Of a stretch of 58,077 nt of DNA, positions 1-10,551 are shown piece by piece. This DNA is from Nevskiales bacterium (GTDB lineage: Bacteria; Pseudomonadota; Gammaproteobacteria; Steroidobacterales; GCA-2729495). The stretch lies in assembly GCA_011526045.1 (NCBI GenBank), contig WYBE01000044.1:1-58077 (forward strand), written 5' to 3'. Numbering within the stretch: the first letter of the stretch is position 1; each line of letters begins with the position of its first letter. Both the position numbers and the translations under genes were made by a program. Under the pieces are notes generated by a model. That model did no database searches. It saw only the letters and a program-made list of their open reading frames with translations, and was not told the origin of the DNA.

Positions 1-41
1 CCGGCTCCACACGTGCTCTCGCCGGACACCGGGCCACCCCC
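1..41 (-). repeat. Partial copy of repeat R2, cut by the window edge
   Basis: The first 41 bases match the distal part of the R2 copy at 57865-57905, starting with the same CCGGCTCCACAC and ending in a GCCGG...CCACC terminal arm, with roughly a quarter of positions changed. The copy is in the same orientation as the one at 57778-57905 and opposite to the one at 6859-6985. The rest of the element would lie upstream of the window. Confidence 0.6.
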
Positions 42-135
42 TGACCGCAAACCGCGGGCGGCGTGCCGCCGCTGATCCGGACTCACCCGGGCGGCTGGCG
101 GTGAGGTCACGACAGGCGTGTCGGAAGCAGGCGTC

Positions 136-260
136 GGAGCCGGACGGCCTGTAACGGGCGTGTGAGGCCGGCGCAGCAGGAGCACAGCCGCAGCCGAACC
201 CGAGCGAGCGCAGCACAGGGAGGTGCGAAGCGAGCGTCCCGGCGCAGGTCGTCCGGCTCC
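136..260 (+). repeat. Structured repeat R1, copy 1
   Basis: A 125 bp element bounded by inverted ends: GGAGCCGGACGGCCTG at 136-151 and CAGGTCGTCCGGCTCC at 245-260, pairing with one G-T wobble. It is close to 90 percent identical to the reverse complement of 6627-6749. An internal hairpin (GCAC/GTGC) sits near 210-225. No open frame looks genuine here. With R2 at 1-41 and R3 at 306-377 it fills the gene-free 391 bp before oxyR. Confidence 0.8.
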
Positions 261-305
261 GAAGCCCGCGCCTGTGCCGTGTGCCCCGGAGCAGCGGCCC
301 CGCGA

Positions 306-377
306 GCCGCCACCGTGCGCAGTCAACGCTTCGACTCCGTAGCGACGGCGCCCCGTCCCCGCAGATCGGCGATGAAC
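306..377 (+). repeat. Repeat R3, copy 1
   Basis: A 72 bp segment matching 30335-30406 at about nine positions in ten, including the shared run ACGGCGCCCCGTCCCCGCAG. It lies just downstream of the oxyR stop codon. A weaker, internally deleted and inverted resemblance occurs near 6115-6160. Function unknown; the size and intergenic position suggest a small palindromic, REP-like element. Confidence 0.7.
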
Positions 378-391
378 CAAAAAAAATCCGG

Positions 392-1351
392 TCAGGCGTT
401 GCGCTTTCCCGTGTCACGGGCTGGCGGGCGGAACATTGCGCCGAGCGTGCGGTACTCGGCGCCACGCGCGGAGCTCTTGCGCCAGCCGAGCGCGATTTCG
501 CGGAAGCTCGTCTCGCGCAACGGCCAGGTGCGTACCGGGGTTGCGCGCAGCAGGCCGGAGCCCACCGCCATCTCCGGCAGGAAGGTGACGCCGAGGTCGC
601 TTGCAACCATCTCGAGCAGGGTCAGCAGGCTCGATGCGGCAAACCGGCTGAGCTTGGCGCGGTCGCGCAGGCGGCAGGCGGCCAGGGCGTGCTCGCGCAG
701 GCAATGGCCTTCCTCGAGCAGCAGGATGCTGTCCGCGGACAGCCGGCTCACCGCGAACTTCCCGGGGTCGACGAGCCGGGTGCCCTCCCGGGCGGCGAGC
801 ATGAAGCGGTCGCGGAACAGCCGCATCACCTCGATGTTGTCGACCGGGTAGGGCATGGCGAAGAGCGCGAGGTCGAGCGAACCGTTGCGCAGCTCGCCGA
901 GCAGATCGTCGGTCAGTCCCTCCCGGATGTAGAGCTGCAACTCCGGGTATTTGCGGCGGATGCGCGGCAGCACGGCCGGCAACAGAAACGGCGCGATGGT
1001 CGGGATCACGCCGAGGCGCAGCGGGCCGGCCAGCGGCCGCCCGCGTTCGCGCGCCAGATCCAGCAGGCCTTCCAGATCGCGCAGGCACAGTCGCGCCTGG
1101 GTGGCGACCTCCCGGCCCTCCGGCGTGATCGTGACGCGGCGTTTGCTGCGTTCGACCAGGCGCAGGCCGAGCAGCCGCTCGAGATCGCGAATGGCCACGC
1201 TGAAGGCCGACTGCGACACGAAGCACGCCTCGGCAGCACGGCCGAAATGCCCGATCCGCTCCAGCGCGACGAAGTAACGCAGTTGCCGGGTGCTGGGCAG
1301 GTGCCGGGGCTGCGCGCCGGGGGAGGGTCGATGACTGCGACTCTTGCTCAT
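392..1351 (-). CDS. oxyR: OxyR-type LysR family hydrogen-peroxide sensor/regulator
   Basis: 319 residues. An N-terminal LysR winged helix-turn-helix (about residues 20-80, with [15 protein letters not shown] as recognition region) precedes a substrate-binding-like regulatory domain. The regulatory domain has [12 protein letters not shown], placing Cys217 and Cys226 nine residues apart as in the redox pair C199/C208 of E. coli OxyR, followed by the matching [16 protein letters not shown] stretch. The gene is divergent from a peroxiredoxin-glutaredoxin gene, the classic arrangement for OxyR and a target. The start ATG is 22 bases from an inverted repeat at 1374-1395. The extra 20-residue N-terminus rich in R, S and P is variable in the family. 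Identification as OxyR rather than a generic LysR rests on the cysteine pair and the neighbour. Confidence 0.92.
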   Translation of the reverse strand: MSKSRSHRPSPGAQPRHLPSTRQLRYFVALERIGHFGRAAEACFVSQSAFSVAIRDLERLLGLRLVERSKRRVTITPEGREVATQARLCLRDLEGLLDLARERGRPLAGPLRLGVIPTIAPFLLPAVLPRIRRKYPELQLYIREGLTDDLLGELRNGSLDLALFAMPYPVDNIEVMRLFRDRFMLAAREGTRLVDPGKFAVSRLSADSILLLEEGHCLREHALAACRLRDRAKLSRFAASSLLTLLEMVASDLGVTFLPEMAVGSGLLRATPVRTWPLRETSFREIALGWRKSSARGAEYRTLGAMFRPPARDTGKRNA

Positions 1352-1373
1352 CTGGAAAACCGAATAAATCGAT

Positions 1374-1395
1374 TGATATATTCTATTTTATATCA
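1374..1395. promoter_or_regulatory. Inverted repeat between oxyR and prx-grx, candidate OxyR operator
   Basis: A perfect inverted repeat TGATATA-N8-TATATCA sits in a very AT-rich patch of the 96 bp divergent intergenic region. The surrounding DNA is strongly GC-rich, so the patch stands out. LysR regulators bind such dyads between themselves and a divergent target. Assignment to OxyR is inferred from position; the sequence is not a clear match to the ATAG-N7-CTAT consensus. Confidence 0.55.
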
Positions 1396-1447
1396 GACCT
1401 GGAACCGCTATGGTTCACCAGTCCACACAACCGGAAGGAGATTGAAC

Positions 1448-2191
<744 letters not shown>

Positions 2192-2254
2192 GGCAGGGAG
2201 GACGATCGGCTTTTTGCTATTCTCTGCGCGCTCATTGTTCAGCAGGTACTGGTC

Positions 2255-3229
2255 ATGGCCGAACGGCGCATCATGTTCGTCTTCCCGGGGCAGGGCTCCC
2301 AGTACCGTGGCATGGGCAGCGACGTGGCGGCGGAGTTCGCCGTCGCCCGGGACACCTACGCGGAGGCCTCCGAGGCGCTTGGCTACGACATCGCCCGGTT
2401 GTCGTTCGAGGATCCGCAGGGCGAGATCGGGCTGACGCGTTATACGCAGCCGGCCCTGCTCACGCACAGCATTGCCTGCCTGCGGGCCTTCAGCGAGCTC
2501 GCGCCGGCGGCGCAGCCCGTGCTCGCCGCCGGGCACAGCCTCGGGGAGTACACGGCACTGGTCGCGGCCGGCAGCCTGAGCCTTGCGGCGGGGCTGCGCC
2601 TGGTGAAGCGTCGGGGCGAACTGATGGGCGAGTACGGTGCCGGCGGGATGCTCGCGCTCGGGCTCGACCGGGCGGCTGCGCGGGCCGTGGCCGATCGCCA
2701 CTGTTGCCAGATCGCCAGCATCAACCTGCCGGAGCAGACGGTGGTGGGCGGGCTCGACACCGATCTCGAGTCGCTGGCGGCCGAGATGGAGCGGATCAAC
2801 CCGCGCAAGCGCGCGGTGCGCCTCGCGACCGAGGGCGCATTCCATACCTATCTCATGGTGGAGGCGGCGCGACGCTTTCGCGAGACGCTGGACGCAACGG
2901 CGTTCGCGCCGCCCGGCAACGGCGTGCTGTCGAACTACACCGCGGGATTGCACGACCCGGAGCCGGGAGCGATCCGTACCCGGCTGTTCTTCCAGTTGTT
3001 CAATCCCGTCGACTGGGTGGGTTGCCTTGGCACCGCCATGGCCCAGGGCGTCACGCACATGATCGAGTTCGGCGGCGGCATCGGCAGCGGTGAGGGGCCG
3101 GCAGACAAGCGCCCGAACCTCGAGAGCATCGTGCGCAAGACGCTGCGGGGCGCAGGCTACGAGGCACAGTACGCGGCGGCGATCAGTACGGCCACCATCC
3201 GCGACGCCGCCGCGCAGTTGTCGCACTGA
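2255..3229 (+). CDS. Malonyl-CoA:ACP transacylase-like acyltransferase (FabD family)
   Basis: 324 residues. The N-terminal FVFPGQGSQYRGMG and the nucleophile elbow GHSLGEY (Ser95) are typical of FabD. Arg120 lies in VKRRG, and the second catalytic residue is His197 in GAFHTYLM, where FabD usually has GAFHSPLM. The protein would transfer malonyl groups from CoA to an acyl carrier protein. It lies 63 bp after the prx-grx gene, not with fabH, fabG or acpP, so it may be a second copy or serve a dedicated acyl chain. The C-terminal 40 residues extend slightly beyond the usual ~310-residue family length. Family membership is secure; the specific substrate is inferred. Confidence 0.82.
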   Translation: MAERRIMFVFPGQGSQYRGMGSDVAAEFAVARDTYAEASEALGYDIARLSFEDPQGEIGLTRYTQPALLTHSIACLRAFSELAPAAQPVLAAGHSLGEYTALVAAGSLSLAAGLRLVKRRGELMGEYGAGGMLALGLDRAAARAVADRHCCQIASINLPEQTVVGGLDTDLESLAAEMERINPRKRAVRLATEGAFHTYLMVEAARRFRETLDATAFAPPGNGVLSNYTAGLHDPEPGAIRTRLFFQLFNPVDWVGCLGTAMAQGVTHMIEFGGGIGSGEGPADKRPNLESIVRKTLRGAGYEAQYAAAISTATIRDAAAQLSH

Positions 3230-3324
3230 GGCGCGGGTCGTTCGCGTGCCGCTCCTGCAGAGGCCGCCACCGCAGCCCGGCACGGTCTGGACATTGGCCC
3301 CTGCGCGGCGGCAGACTGCACCCC

Positions 3325-3786
3325 ATGGAAAATAGGTTGATCCGCGTGATTTGCGCCGCATGGCTGGCGCTGGCCCTGGGCGCTCGCGTCGTTGCTGCGG
3401 CGGAGCCGCAATTGCCGACGGTGGAGGTGTGGAAGACGCCGACCTGCGGCTGCTGCACCGTGTGGGTTCGCCACCTCGAGGAAGCGGGACTGAAGGTCAA
3501 GGTCACCGAGATGGACGACCTGACGCCGATCCGCCGGCAGTTCCGGGTGCCGCCTGAGCTTTCTTCCTGCCACACGGCGCGTGTCGGCGGCTACGTGGTC
3601 GAAGGCCATGTGCCCGCCGAGGATGTCCTGCGATTGCTGACGACGCGGCCGCAAATCACGGGAATCTACGTCCCGGGCATGCCGATCGGCTCGCCCGGCA
3701 TGGAGGGCCCCGATGCCGAGGCATTCCAGGTGCTCGCGCTCGACGCAGCGGGCCGCAAGAGCGTGTTCGCGACCCACACGCCCTGA
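3325..3786 (+). CDS. DUF411 family secreted metal-binding protein
   Basis: 153 residues with an N-terminal signal peptide (hydrophobic 8-20, cleavage near AAA at 24-26). The mature part has the family hallmarks: CGCC-type cysteines (Cys41, Cys43, Cys44 in TPTCGCCTVW), SSCHTA (Cys82/His83), VEGHVP (His95) and GMPIGSPGME. DUF411 proteins are small periplasmic proteins, often found with copper-resistance genes and predicted to bind metal through these cysteines. No copper exporter is adjacent here. The next gene overlaps its 3' end in another frame. Confidence 0.85.
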   Translation: MENRLIRVICAAWLALALGARVVAAAEPQLPTVEVWKTPTCGCCTVWVRHLEEAGLKVKVTEMDDLTPIRRQFRVPPELSSCHTARVGGYVVEGHVPAEDVLRLLTTRPQITGIYVPGMPIGSPGMEGPDAEAFQVLALDAAGRKSVFATHTP

Positions 3787-4942
3787 GCGGCGCCTGCAGC
3801 GGCCGGCGGGCGTGGTTCTCGCCGCGCTGCTGCTCGCCAGCGGCTGCACTACGCCTCCTGTAACTGACGAGGATCCCGGGGCACGGATTCCCCCCGCAGC
3901 CCTGCTGCAGGCCAGGGTGCTGGCCAACCAGGCTGCACCGTTGCCCGATGATGACTTCCTGGCCACCGACGAGGCCATGCGCCGCTTCGTCGCGGAGCAC
4001 GTCAGTCCACATGCCTCCGCTGCGGTGCGCCTGCGGCAGTTGCTGGCGGCGGTGATGGGCGAGGGTGGTGTCGGCGTCGCCTACGGCGCGCAGACCTATT
4101 CCGCCGCCGAAGCCTTTCACCGGCGAGAGGCGAACTGCCTGTCCTTTACGGCGATGTTCGTCGCACTGGCGCGCGAAGCCGGTCTCGATGCGCAGTTTCA
4201 GGAGGTGGATATTCCGCCGGAGTGGACCCGCAGCGGCGACAGTTTCGTGCTGAACCGGCATGTCGATGTACTGGTCCGCGACAGCCCCGGGCACGAGCGC
4301 GTGGTGGACTTCGATATCGAGGATTTTCGCTCTTCCTACGACCGTCGCCCCATTGCGGACCGGCGTGCGCTGGCACACTACCACAACAATCTCGGTGTGG
4401 AGCGCATGCAGCAGGGTGCCACCGTGGACGCCTTGCGTCACTTCCGCAAGGCCATCGAGGAGGACGAGAGTTTCACTCCCGCATGGGCCAACCTGGGCTC
4501 GCTGTACCACCGCGCCGGTCATGCCCAATGGGCTGTCTCCGCATGGCGGCATGTGCTGGATATCTCGCCCGGGGAACCCGTGGCGCTGAGCAGCCTCGAG
4601 CGCACTTACCGCGCGCTCGGCCGGCCAGACCTCGCCGATGAGTACCGCAGCCGCATCGAGCGCCACCGCCTGGGCAATCCGTACTTCAGATATATCCTCG
4701 CCCGGCAGGCGTTCAGTCAGCAGGACTACGATACGGCGATCGGGCATCTGCGCTATGCCACGCGCGAGAAGCCAGCGGAGGAACGTTTCGCCGCACTGCT
4801 CGGGCTGAGTTATCTGCGCCGCGGTGAAACGGCAGCCGCCGAACGCTGGCTTGCCCGCGCGGCACGATTGAGCGGTGACGAGTCGTTGCGCGCTGGCTAT
4901 GCGGACAAGCTCGACCGGTTGCGGGCGAACGGGCCCGGTTGA
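3713..4942 (+). CDS. Lipoprotein with transglutaminase-like domain and TPR repeats
   Basis: Up to 409 residues. A lipobox LLASGC puts the lipidated cysteine at residue 45. A transglutaminase/papain-like fold follows with a plausible triad: Cys142 in ANCLSF, His183 in LNRHVD and Asp199 in VVDF. From about residue 225 several TPR units run to the end, one containing NLGVERMQQGATVDALRHF. The start is uncertain: the ATG at 3713 gives an arginine-rich 33-residue extension and overlaps DUF411 by 74 bases, while the GTG at 3812 leaves too short a signal peptide. Such proteins act at the envelope; substrate unknown. Confidence 0.75.
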   Translation: MPRHSRCSRSTQRAARACSRPTRPERRLQRPAGVVLAALLLASGCTTPPVTDEDPGARIPPAALLQARVLANQAAPLPDDDFLATDEAMRRFVAEHVSPHASAAVRLRQLLAAVMGEGGVGVAYGAQTYSAAEAFHRREANCLSFTAMFVALAREAGLDAQFQEVDIPPEWTRSGDSFVLNRHVDVLVRDSPGHERVVDFDIEDFRSSYDRRPIADRRALAHYHNNLGVERMQQGATVDALRHFRKAIEEDESFTPAWANLGSLYHRAGHAQWAVSAWRHVLDISPGEPVALSSLERTYRALGRPDLADEYRSRIERHRLGNPYFRYILARQAFSQQDYDTAIGHLRYATREKPAEERFAALLGLSYLRRGETAAAERWLARAARLSGDESLRAGYADKLDRLRANGPG

Positions 4943-5164
4943 TCGTCGTTACGACAGCCGCGGGTTCGCTGCTGCCCCGGCTCCGTAAATAGCCGTCGGC
5001 CGTCGCCTGCACCCCGGTCAGGCAGGAGCCTGCGTGGCCGCGCATCGAACATGAGACACACGCCAGCCGTAGTGTCGCGACAACGTGCCACGGTGACCTC
5101 GGGCAGTGATCGTTCTAGATTGAACAGCGCTGCCAACTGACACGGGTGATCGAGGAGCAGGCTC

Positions 5165-6106
5165 ATGTCCACATCGGCAAACGCACCGGCTGCCGGCAAA
5201 TCCAGGCTCTGGCAGCCGCCCATCGTCGGCATCGTCACCTTCGTGCTGATGTTCATCGGCGTCGGGCTGGCGCACACGATGATGGTCCTGATCGAGCACG
5301 AACTCGGCCGCGAGACCACGCTGGCCGTGTCGCCGCTGCTCGGGTTCTCCGGCATCGTCATGCTCTGGTACGGGGTGAAGTCGAAGAACGAGAGCTTCCA
5401 GACCTGGATCGGTTTCTTCGGCGGCATCATCGTGTGGATGTGCTGGGTGGAGTTCTTCTTCATGTGGTACGGACGCATGAACTGGGGAATGCTGCCGCGC
5501 ATGGACGGCGTGGATGGCCTGCGCGTCAGCGGAACCTGGCCCGAGTACATGATCATGGGCTCCACGGTCGGCGTGCTGCTGATGATGCTGTCGTACTACA
5601 CCTTCGACAAGGACACCCGCTGCAACATGTTCCTGTGGTTCCAGGACAAGCTGGGCCTCAAGGAAGGTCTCGGCCCCAGCACCAAGACGGCCAAGGATCG
5701 CAACTACGCCATCATCACCTTCATGGAAACGTTTTTCGTGACCTGGTTCTGTTATGCCTGGAACCTGCTCATTTTCGATCCGGGGCTGGTGGGCAAGAGC
5801 GACCTGTTCGTTGCACTCAACCTGGCCTCGATGTTCGTCGCGACCGTCTGGGCTGGTTTCTGTTTCACAAGGCTGATCCAGTTCAAGCGCACGTCGACGG
5901 CGCTGCGGTATGCCATTCCCGTCGGCAACATCGCCTGGGTGAACGTCGAGATCCTCGAGAAGTTCGACCGCATGAACGCGATCTGGGTGGATCCGTGGAG
6001 CTACACGCTGGAAATGTCGGTGATTTTCGTCGCCTTTCTGGTGCTGGTCGGCCTGCTGCTGCTTGCGCCGAAGAAGCCCTCGGAGGTCGGTGGGTGGAAG
6101 AAGTAG
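5165..6106 (+). CDS. Unassigned polytopic membrane protein
   Basis: 313 residues with about seven hydrophobic segments (near 20-42, 52-70, 78-100, 125-147, 180-203, 215-235 and 280-303) and short charged ends. It is rich in W, F and M and has conserved-looking acidic and aromatic residues inside segments (WMCWVEFFFMWYGRMNW; ITFMETFFVTWFCYAWN). I do not recognise the family. A good ribosome site, GAGGAG, precedes the ATG. A secreted protein gene begins 76 bases downstream on the same strand, so the two probably form an operon. The role could be transport or membrane redox chemistry; nothing in the sequence decides. Confidence 0.8.
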   Translation: MSTSANAPAAGKSRLWQPPIVGIVTFVLMFIGVGLAHTMMVLIEHELGRETTLAVSPLLGFSGIVMLWYGVKSKNESFQTWIGFFGGIIVWMCWVEFFFMWYGRMNWGMLPRMDGVDGLRVSGTWPEYMIMGSTVGVLLMMLSYYTFDKDTRCNMFLWFQDKLGLKEGLGPSTKTAKDRNYAIITFMETFFVTWFCYAWNLLIFDPGLVGKSDLFVALNLASMFVATVWAGFCFTRLIQFKRTSTALRYAIPVGNIAWVNVEILEKFDRMNAIWVDPWSYTLEMSVIFVAFLVLVGLLLLAPKKPSEVGGWKK

Positions 6107-6182
6107 GGCTCACCGCCGAGCTGCGGGGAAGCTGCGGTGTCGAGGCGATGAATCAAAAACCGGATCCCGAGGCGAGGTGACC

Positions 6183-6584
6183 ATGACTCGTGTTGCTCTG
6201 CTGCGCCCCGTGTTGCGGGTGGCGCTGATCATCGGCCTGTTGTTCGGCTCCGCCGGCGTACCGGCCGCGAACGTCAAGCTGCCTGCCGGCATGGGCGGTG
6301 TGCCCGATATCGGTGCCATTCCCTGCCGCGTGTTCAGCCAGATGATCGTGGTCGGACCGCTCGGCACGCGGCTGTCGCTGCTCACTTGGGCGGCCGGCTA
6401 TTTCGCCGCGACGTCGGGCAAGACCCTCGATGAGGTGGTGACGGCGGCTGCAGAGACGGGCGGCGGCGAGTGGACGTTCGACCGCCTGACGGCCCACCTC
6501 GTGGATTACTGCGCGGCCAATCCGGAAGCGGCCACTGCCGCGGCGGTCAGGGATCTCGGCACGACGCTCGGCGCCGTGCGCTGA
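6183..6584 (+). CDS. Small secreted protein, HdeA/Rap1a-like
   Basis: 133 residues with a clear signal peptide (hydrophobic 8-22, cleavage after VPAA near 29). The mature part has exactly two cysteines, in IPCRVF and VDYCAANPE, likely forming one disulphide. The pattern of a central GYFAATSG segment followed by a helix ending in YCAANPEAATAAA resembles the HdeA and Rap1a/Tai periplasmic folds, where the last helix carries a YC...NP motif. This is a fold guess from motif layout, not a homology call. A GAGGTGA ribosome site sits before the ATG. It is probably co-transcribed with the membrane gene upstream and may be its periplasmic partner. Confidence 0.65.
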   Translation: MTRVALLRPVLRVALIIGLLFGSAGVPAANVKLPAGMGGVPDIGAIPCRVFSQMIVVGPLGTRLSLLTWAAGYFAATSGKTLDEVVTAAAETGGGEWTFDRLTAHLVDYCAANPEAATAAAVRDLGTTLGAVR

Positions 6585-6626
6585 CGCTCCGCTTGTTCGC
6601 GGAAGACGCCCCGGCGACGCGGCTGT

Positions 6627-6749
6627 GCTCGGGACGGCCTGCGCCGGGACGCTCGCTCCGTACGTCCATGTACTGCGCTCGCTCGACTTCGGCTACGGCT
6701 GCGCTCCTGCTGCGCCGGCCTCACACGCCCGTTGCAGGCCGTCCCGAGC
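6627..6749 (-). repeat. Structured repeat R1, copy 2
   Basis: A 123 bp element with perfect 15 bp inverted ends, GCTCGGGACGGCCTG at 6627-6641 and CAGGCCGTCCCGAGC at 6735-6749. It is the inverted counterpart of 136-260. The internal hairpin reads GTAC/GTAC here and GCAC/GTGC in copy 1, and the outer arm reads GCTCGG/CCGAGC here and GGAGCC/GGCTCC there, so both stems are kept by paired changes. Confidence 0.85.
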
Positions 6750-6858
6750 GCGGCGCCGTGCCAGGCTGACCTCGGTCACTGCCCGGTGCGCCCCTTGATC
6801 GGCGGTGTGGCGCTTTGGATTTCCGCTCTGCACGTGGGTGCGCTGCCCGACCGAGGAA

Positions 6859-6985
6859 GCGGTGGTCGCAGCCCCGGCGAGGGCATGTGTGCAGCCGGCT
6901 GCCAGGAGGGCAGCAGCCGGCGGAACTCATAGCAACGAGCACATGGATGTGCGAGGAGCGGCACGCGCCGGGGCGGGACCACCGC
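6859..6985 (+). repeat. Structured repeat R2, copy 1
   Basis: A 127 bp element with inverted ends GCGGTGGTC...GCCCCGGCG and CGCCGGGGC...ACCACCGC. It is about 90 percent identical to the reverse complement of 57778-57905. Internal hairpins include CCGGC/GCCGG around a TGCC/GGCA inner stem and a perfect GCACAT-GG-ATGTGC stem. The latter hairpin and its flank resemble the hairpin inside R1, so the two families look related. Confidence 0.8.
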
Positions 6986-7033
6986 GTCACTGACCGCCAG
7001 TCGATCACGGCTCCGCAGCTGGGAGGGGAGCGC

Positions 7034-7438
7034 TCAGGCCTGCTCGAGTTCGATCAAGGTGCCGCAGAAATCCTTCGGGTGCAGGAACAGCACGGGCTTA
7101 CCGTGTGCACCGGTCTTCGGCTCGCCATCGCCCAGCACGCGCGCGCCAGCCGCCTTCAGCCGGTCGCGCGCGACGAGAATGTCGGCCACTTCGTAACAGA
7201 GGTGATGGACGCCGCCGGCGGGGTGACTGTCCAGGAAGCGGCGGATCGGCGATTCATCCCCCAGCGGGTGCAGCAGCTCGATCTTGGAATTGGGCAGTTC
7301 CACGAATACGGTGGTCACGCCATGCTCCGCCAGCGGCACCGGCGCGGAAACCTTCGCGCCGAGCGTTTCGCGGTACAGCGTGGTGGCCGCCTTGAGGTCC
7401 GGCACCACGATCGCGACGTGATTGAGTCTGCCGATCAT
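7034..7438 (-). CDS. mce: Methylmalonyl-CoA epimerase
   Basis: 134 residues, a single vicinal-oxygen-chelate (glyoxalase-like) protein. Expected metal ligands are visible: His7 in LNHVAIVV, a histidine in GGVHHLCYEV, and glutamate in the C-terminal GTLIELEQ. It interconverts (S)- and (R)-methylmalonyl-CoA, linking propionyl-CoA carboxylase to the mutase. The start at MIGRLNH is chosen because the family begins there and GGGGGACA precedes it. It is the last gene of the methylmalonyl operon, 14 bp after meaB. Confidence 0.93.
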   Translation of the reverse strand: MIGRLNHVAIVVPDLKAATTLYRETLGAKVSAPVPLAEHGVTTVFVELPNSKIELLHPLGDESPIRRFLDSHPAGGVHHLCYEVADILVARDRLKAAGARVLGDGEPKTGAHGKPVLFLHPKDFCGTLIELEQA

Positions 7439-7452
7439 CGTTGTCCCCCGAG

Positions 7453-8463
7453 TCAGGAATCCGTTGCCGGGCTCTGGTGCAGGAATATGGCGACCAGTTC
7501 CCGGGCCGCGACCCGCGGCGCCGACTGTCCGCCCGCGACCGCCGCCTCGATCGCCGCGACGCGCTGGCGCATCGTTGCGTCCTCGCGCAGGGAATCGAGC
7601 AAGGTCTCGGCGATCTCGCTCCACAGCCAGGCGCGCGCCTGCCGGGCCCGTTGCGTCGCGAACTCACCGGTCTCCGTCATGGTCGTGCGGAACCGCTCGA
7701 TGTCCGCCCAGATCGCGTCGATGCCGGCGCCGTCACGCGCGGAGCAGGCCAGCACCGGCACCTGCCAGCGGGCCGAACGCGGGTGCAGGAGGCCGAGTGC
7801 GCTGCGGTAATCGGCCATGGCCCGCTCGGCCGCGGGGCGCATCTCGCCATCGCATTTGTTGACGGCCACCAGGTCGGCGCGCTCGACGATACCGCGCTTG
7901 ATGCCCTGCAGTTCATCGCCGCCACCGGGAAGCAGCAACAGGACGAACATGTCGGTCATCTCGGCCACCGCCGTTTCGGATTGTCCCACGCCGACGGTCT
8001 CCACCAGCACGACATCGAAACCCGCGGCTTCCACCAGGAGCATCGCCTCGCGGGTGTGCCGGGTGACGCCGCCGAGCGTGCGTCCGGCCGGCGAGGGGCG
8101 GATGAAGGCTTCCGGCCGTCGCCCGAGCGTTTCCATGCGGGTCTTGTCGCCGAGGATGGATCCGCCGCTGATGGCAGACGACGGGTCCACGGCGAGCACC
8201 GCGACGCGGTGGCCGCGGTCGATCATGTGATTGCCGAGGGCCTCGATGAACGTGGACTTGCCGACGCCCGGCACACCGGTGATCGCGATGCGCAGGGAGC
8301 GGCCCGCCTCGGGGGCAAGCATCCCGAGCAGGCGATCGGCGGGTTCCTGGTCCTCGCGACGACTGGACTCCACCAGCGTGATGGCGCGCGCGAGCGCTCG
8401 CCGGTCGCCCGAGCGGACCTGCTGCGCGAGTGCTTCGGGTGACAGGGCGGCTGGCGTGGACAT
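7453..8463 (-). CDS. meaB: Methylmalonyl-CoA mutase-associated GTPase chaperone MeaB
   Basis: 336 residues of the G3E/ArgK-MeaB GTPase family. Walker A is GVPGVGKS at 63-70; VDPSSAISGGSILGDKTRM and VETVGVGQSE are hallmark switch segments; NKCDG is the base-specificity motif. MeaB loads adenosylcobalamin into methylmalonyl-CoA mutase and protects it from inactivation. It lies between pccA and mce in the same operon as the mutase, which supports the role. The closely related ArgK name in older annotations is a misnomer. Confidence 0.94.
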   Translation of the reverse strand: MSTPAALSPEALAQQVRSGDRRALARAITLVESSRREDQEPADRLLGMLAPEAGRSLRIAITGVPGVGKSTFIEALGNHMIDRGHRVAVLAVDPSSAISGGSILGDKTRMETLGRRPEAFIRPSPAGRTLGGVTRHTREAMLLVEAAGFDVVLVETVGVGQSETAVAEMTDMFVLLLLPGGGDELQGIKRGIVERADLVAVNKCDGEMRPAAERAMADYRSALGLLHPRSARWQVPVLACSARDGAGIDAIWADIERFRTTMTETGEFATQRARQARAWLWSEIAETLLDSLREDATMRQRVAAIEAAVAGGQSAPRVAARELVAIFLHQSPATDS

Positions 8464-8539
8464 CAGGTCATTCTAAGTCACAGCGGGAGCCGCGGCCTGC
8501 ACCACCGCAATGGCGCGCGGCCGGCGCCGTGCCGCCCCG

Positions 8540-10525
<1,986 letters not shown>

Positions 10526-10551
10526 TTAGGTTGCGCGCTCCGCAAGAACGC

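Larger units (their letters stand above)
6585..7033. other. Gene-free repeat-bearing region
   Basis: These 449 bp lie between the secreted protein gene and the convergent mce gene. They hold R1 copy 2 and R2 copy 1 with a 109 bp spacer. The spacer is recognisably related, in reverse complement, to the DNA between R2 and R1 at 42-135. No convincing gene or classical terminator was seen; the repeats may themselves act as terminating or RNA-stabilising hairpins for the two converging transcripts. Confidence 0.7.

Noticed and set aside
6815..7810. Open frames across R2 (and at 57722-58004) giving similar peptides
   Set aside because: Similarity comes from the DNA repeat. The frames have no ribosome site, run into unrelated genes and are conserved in all frames alike.
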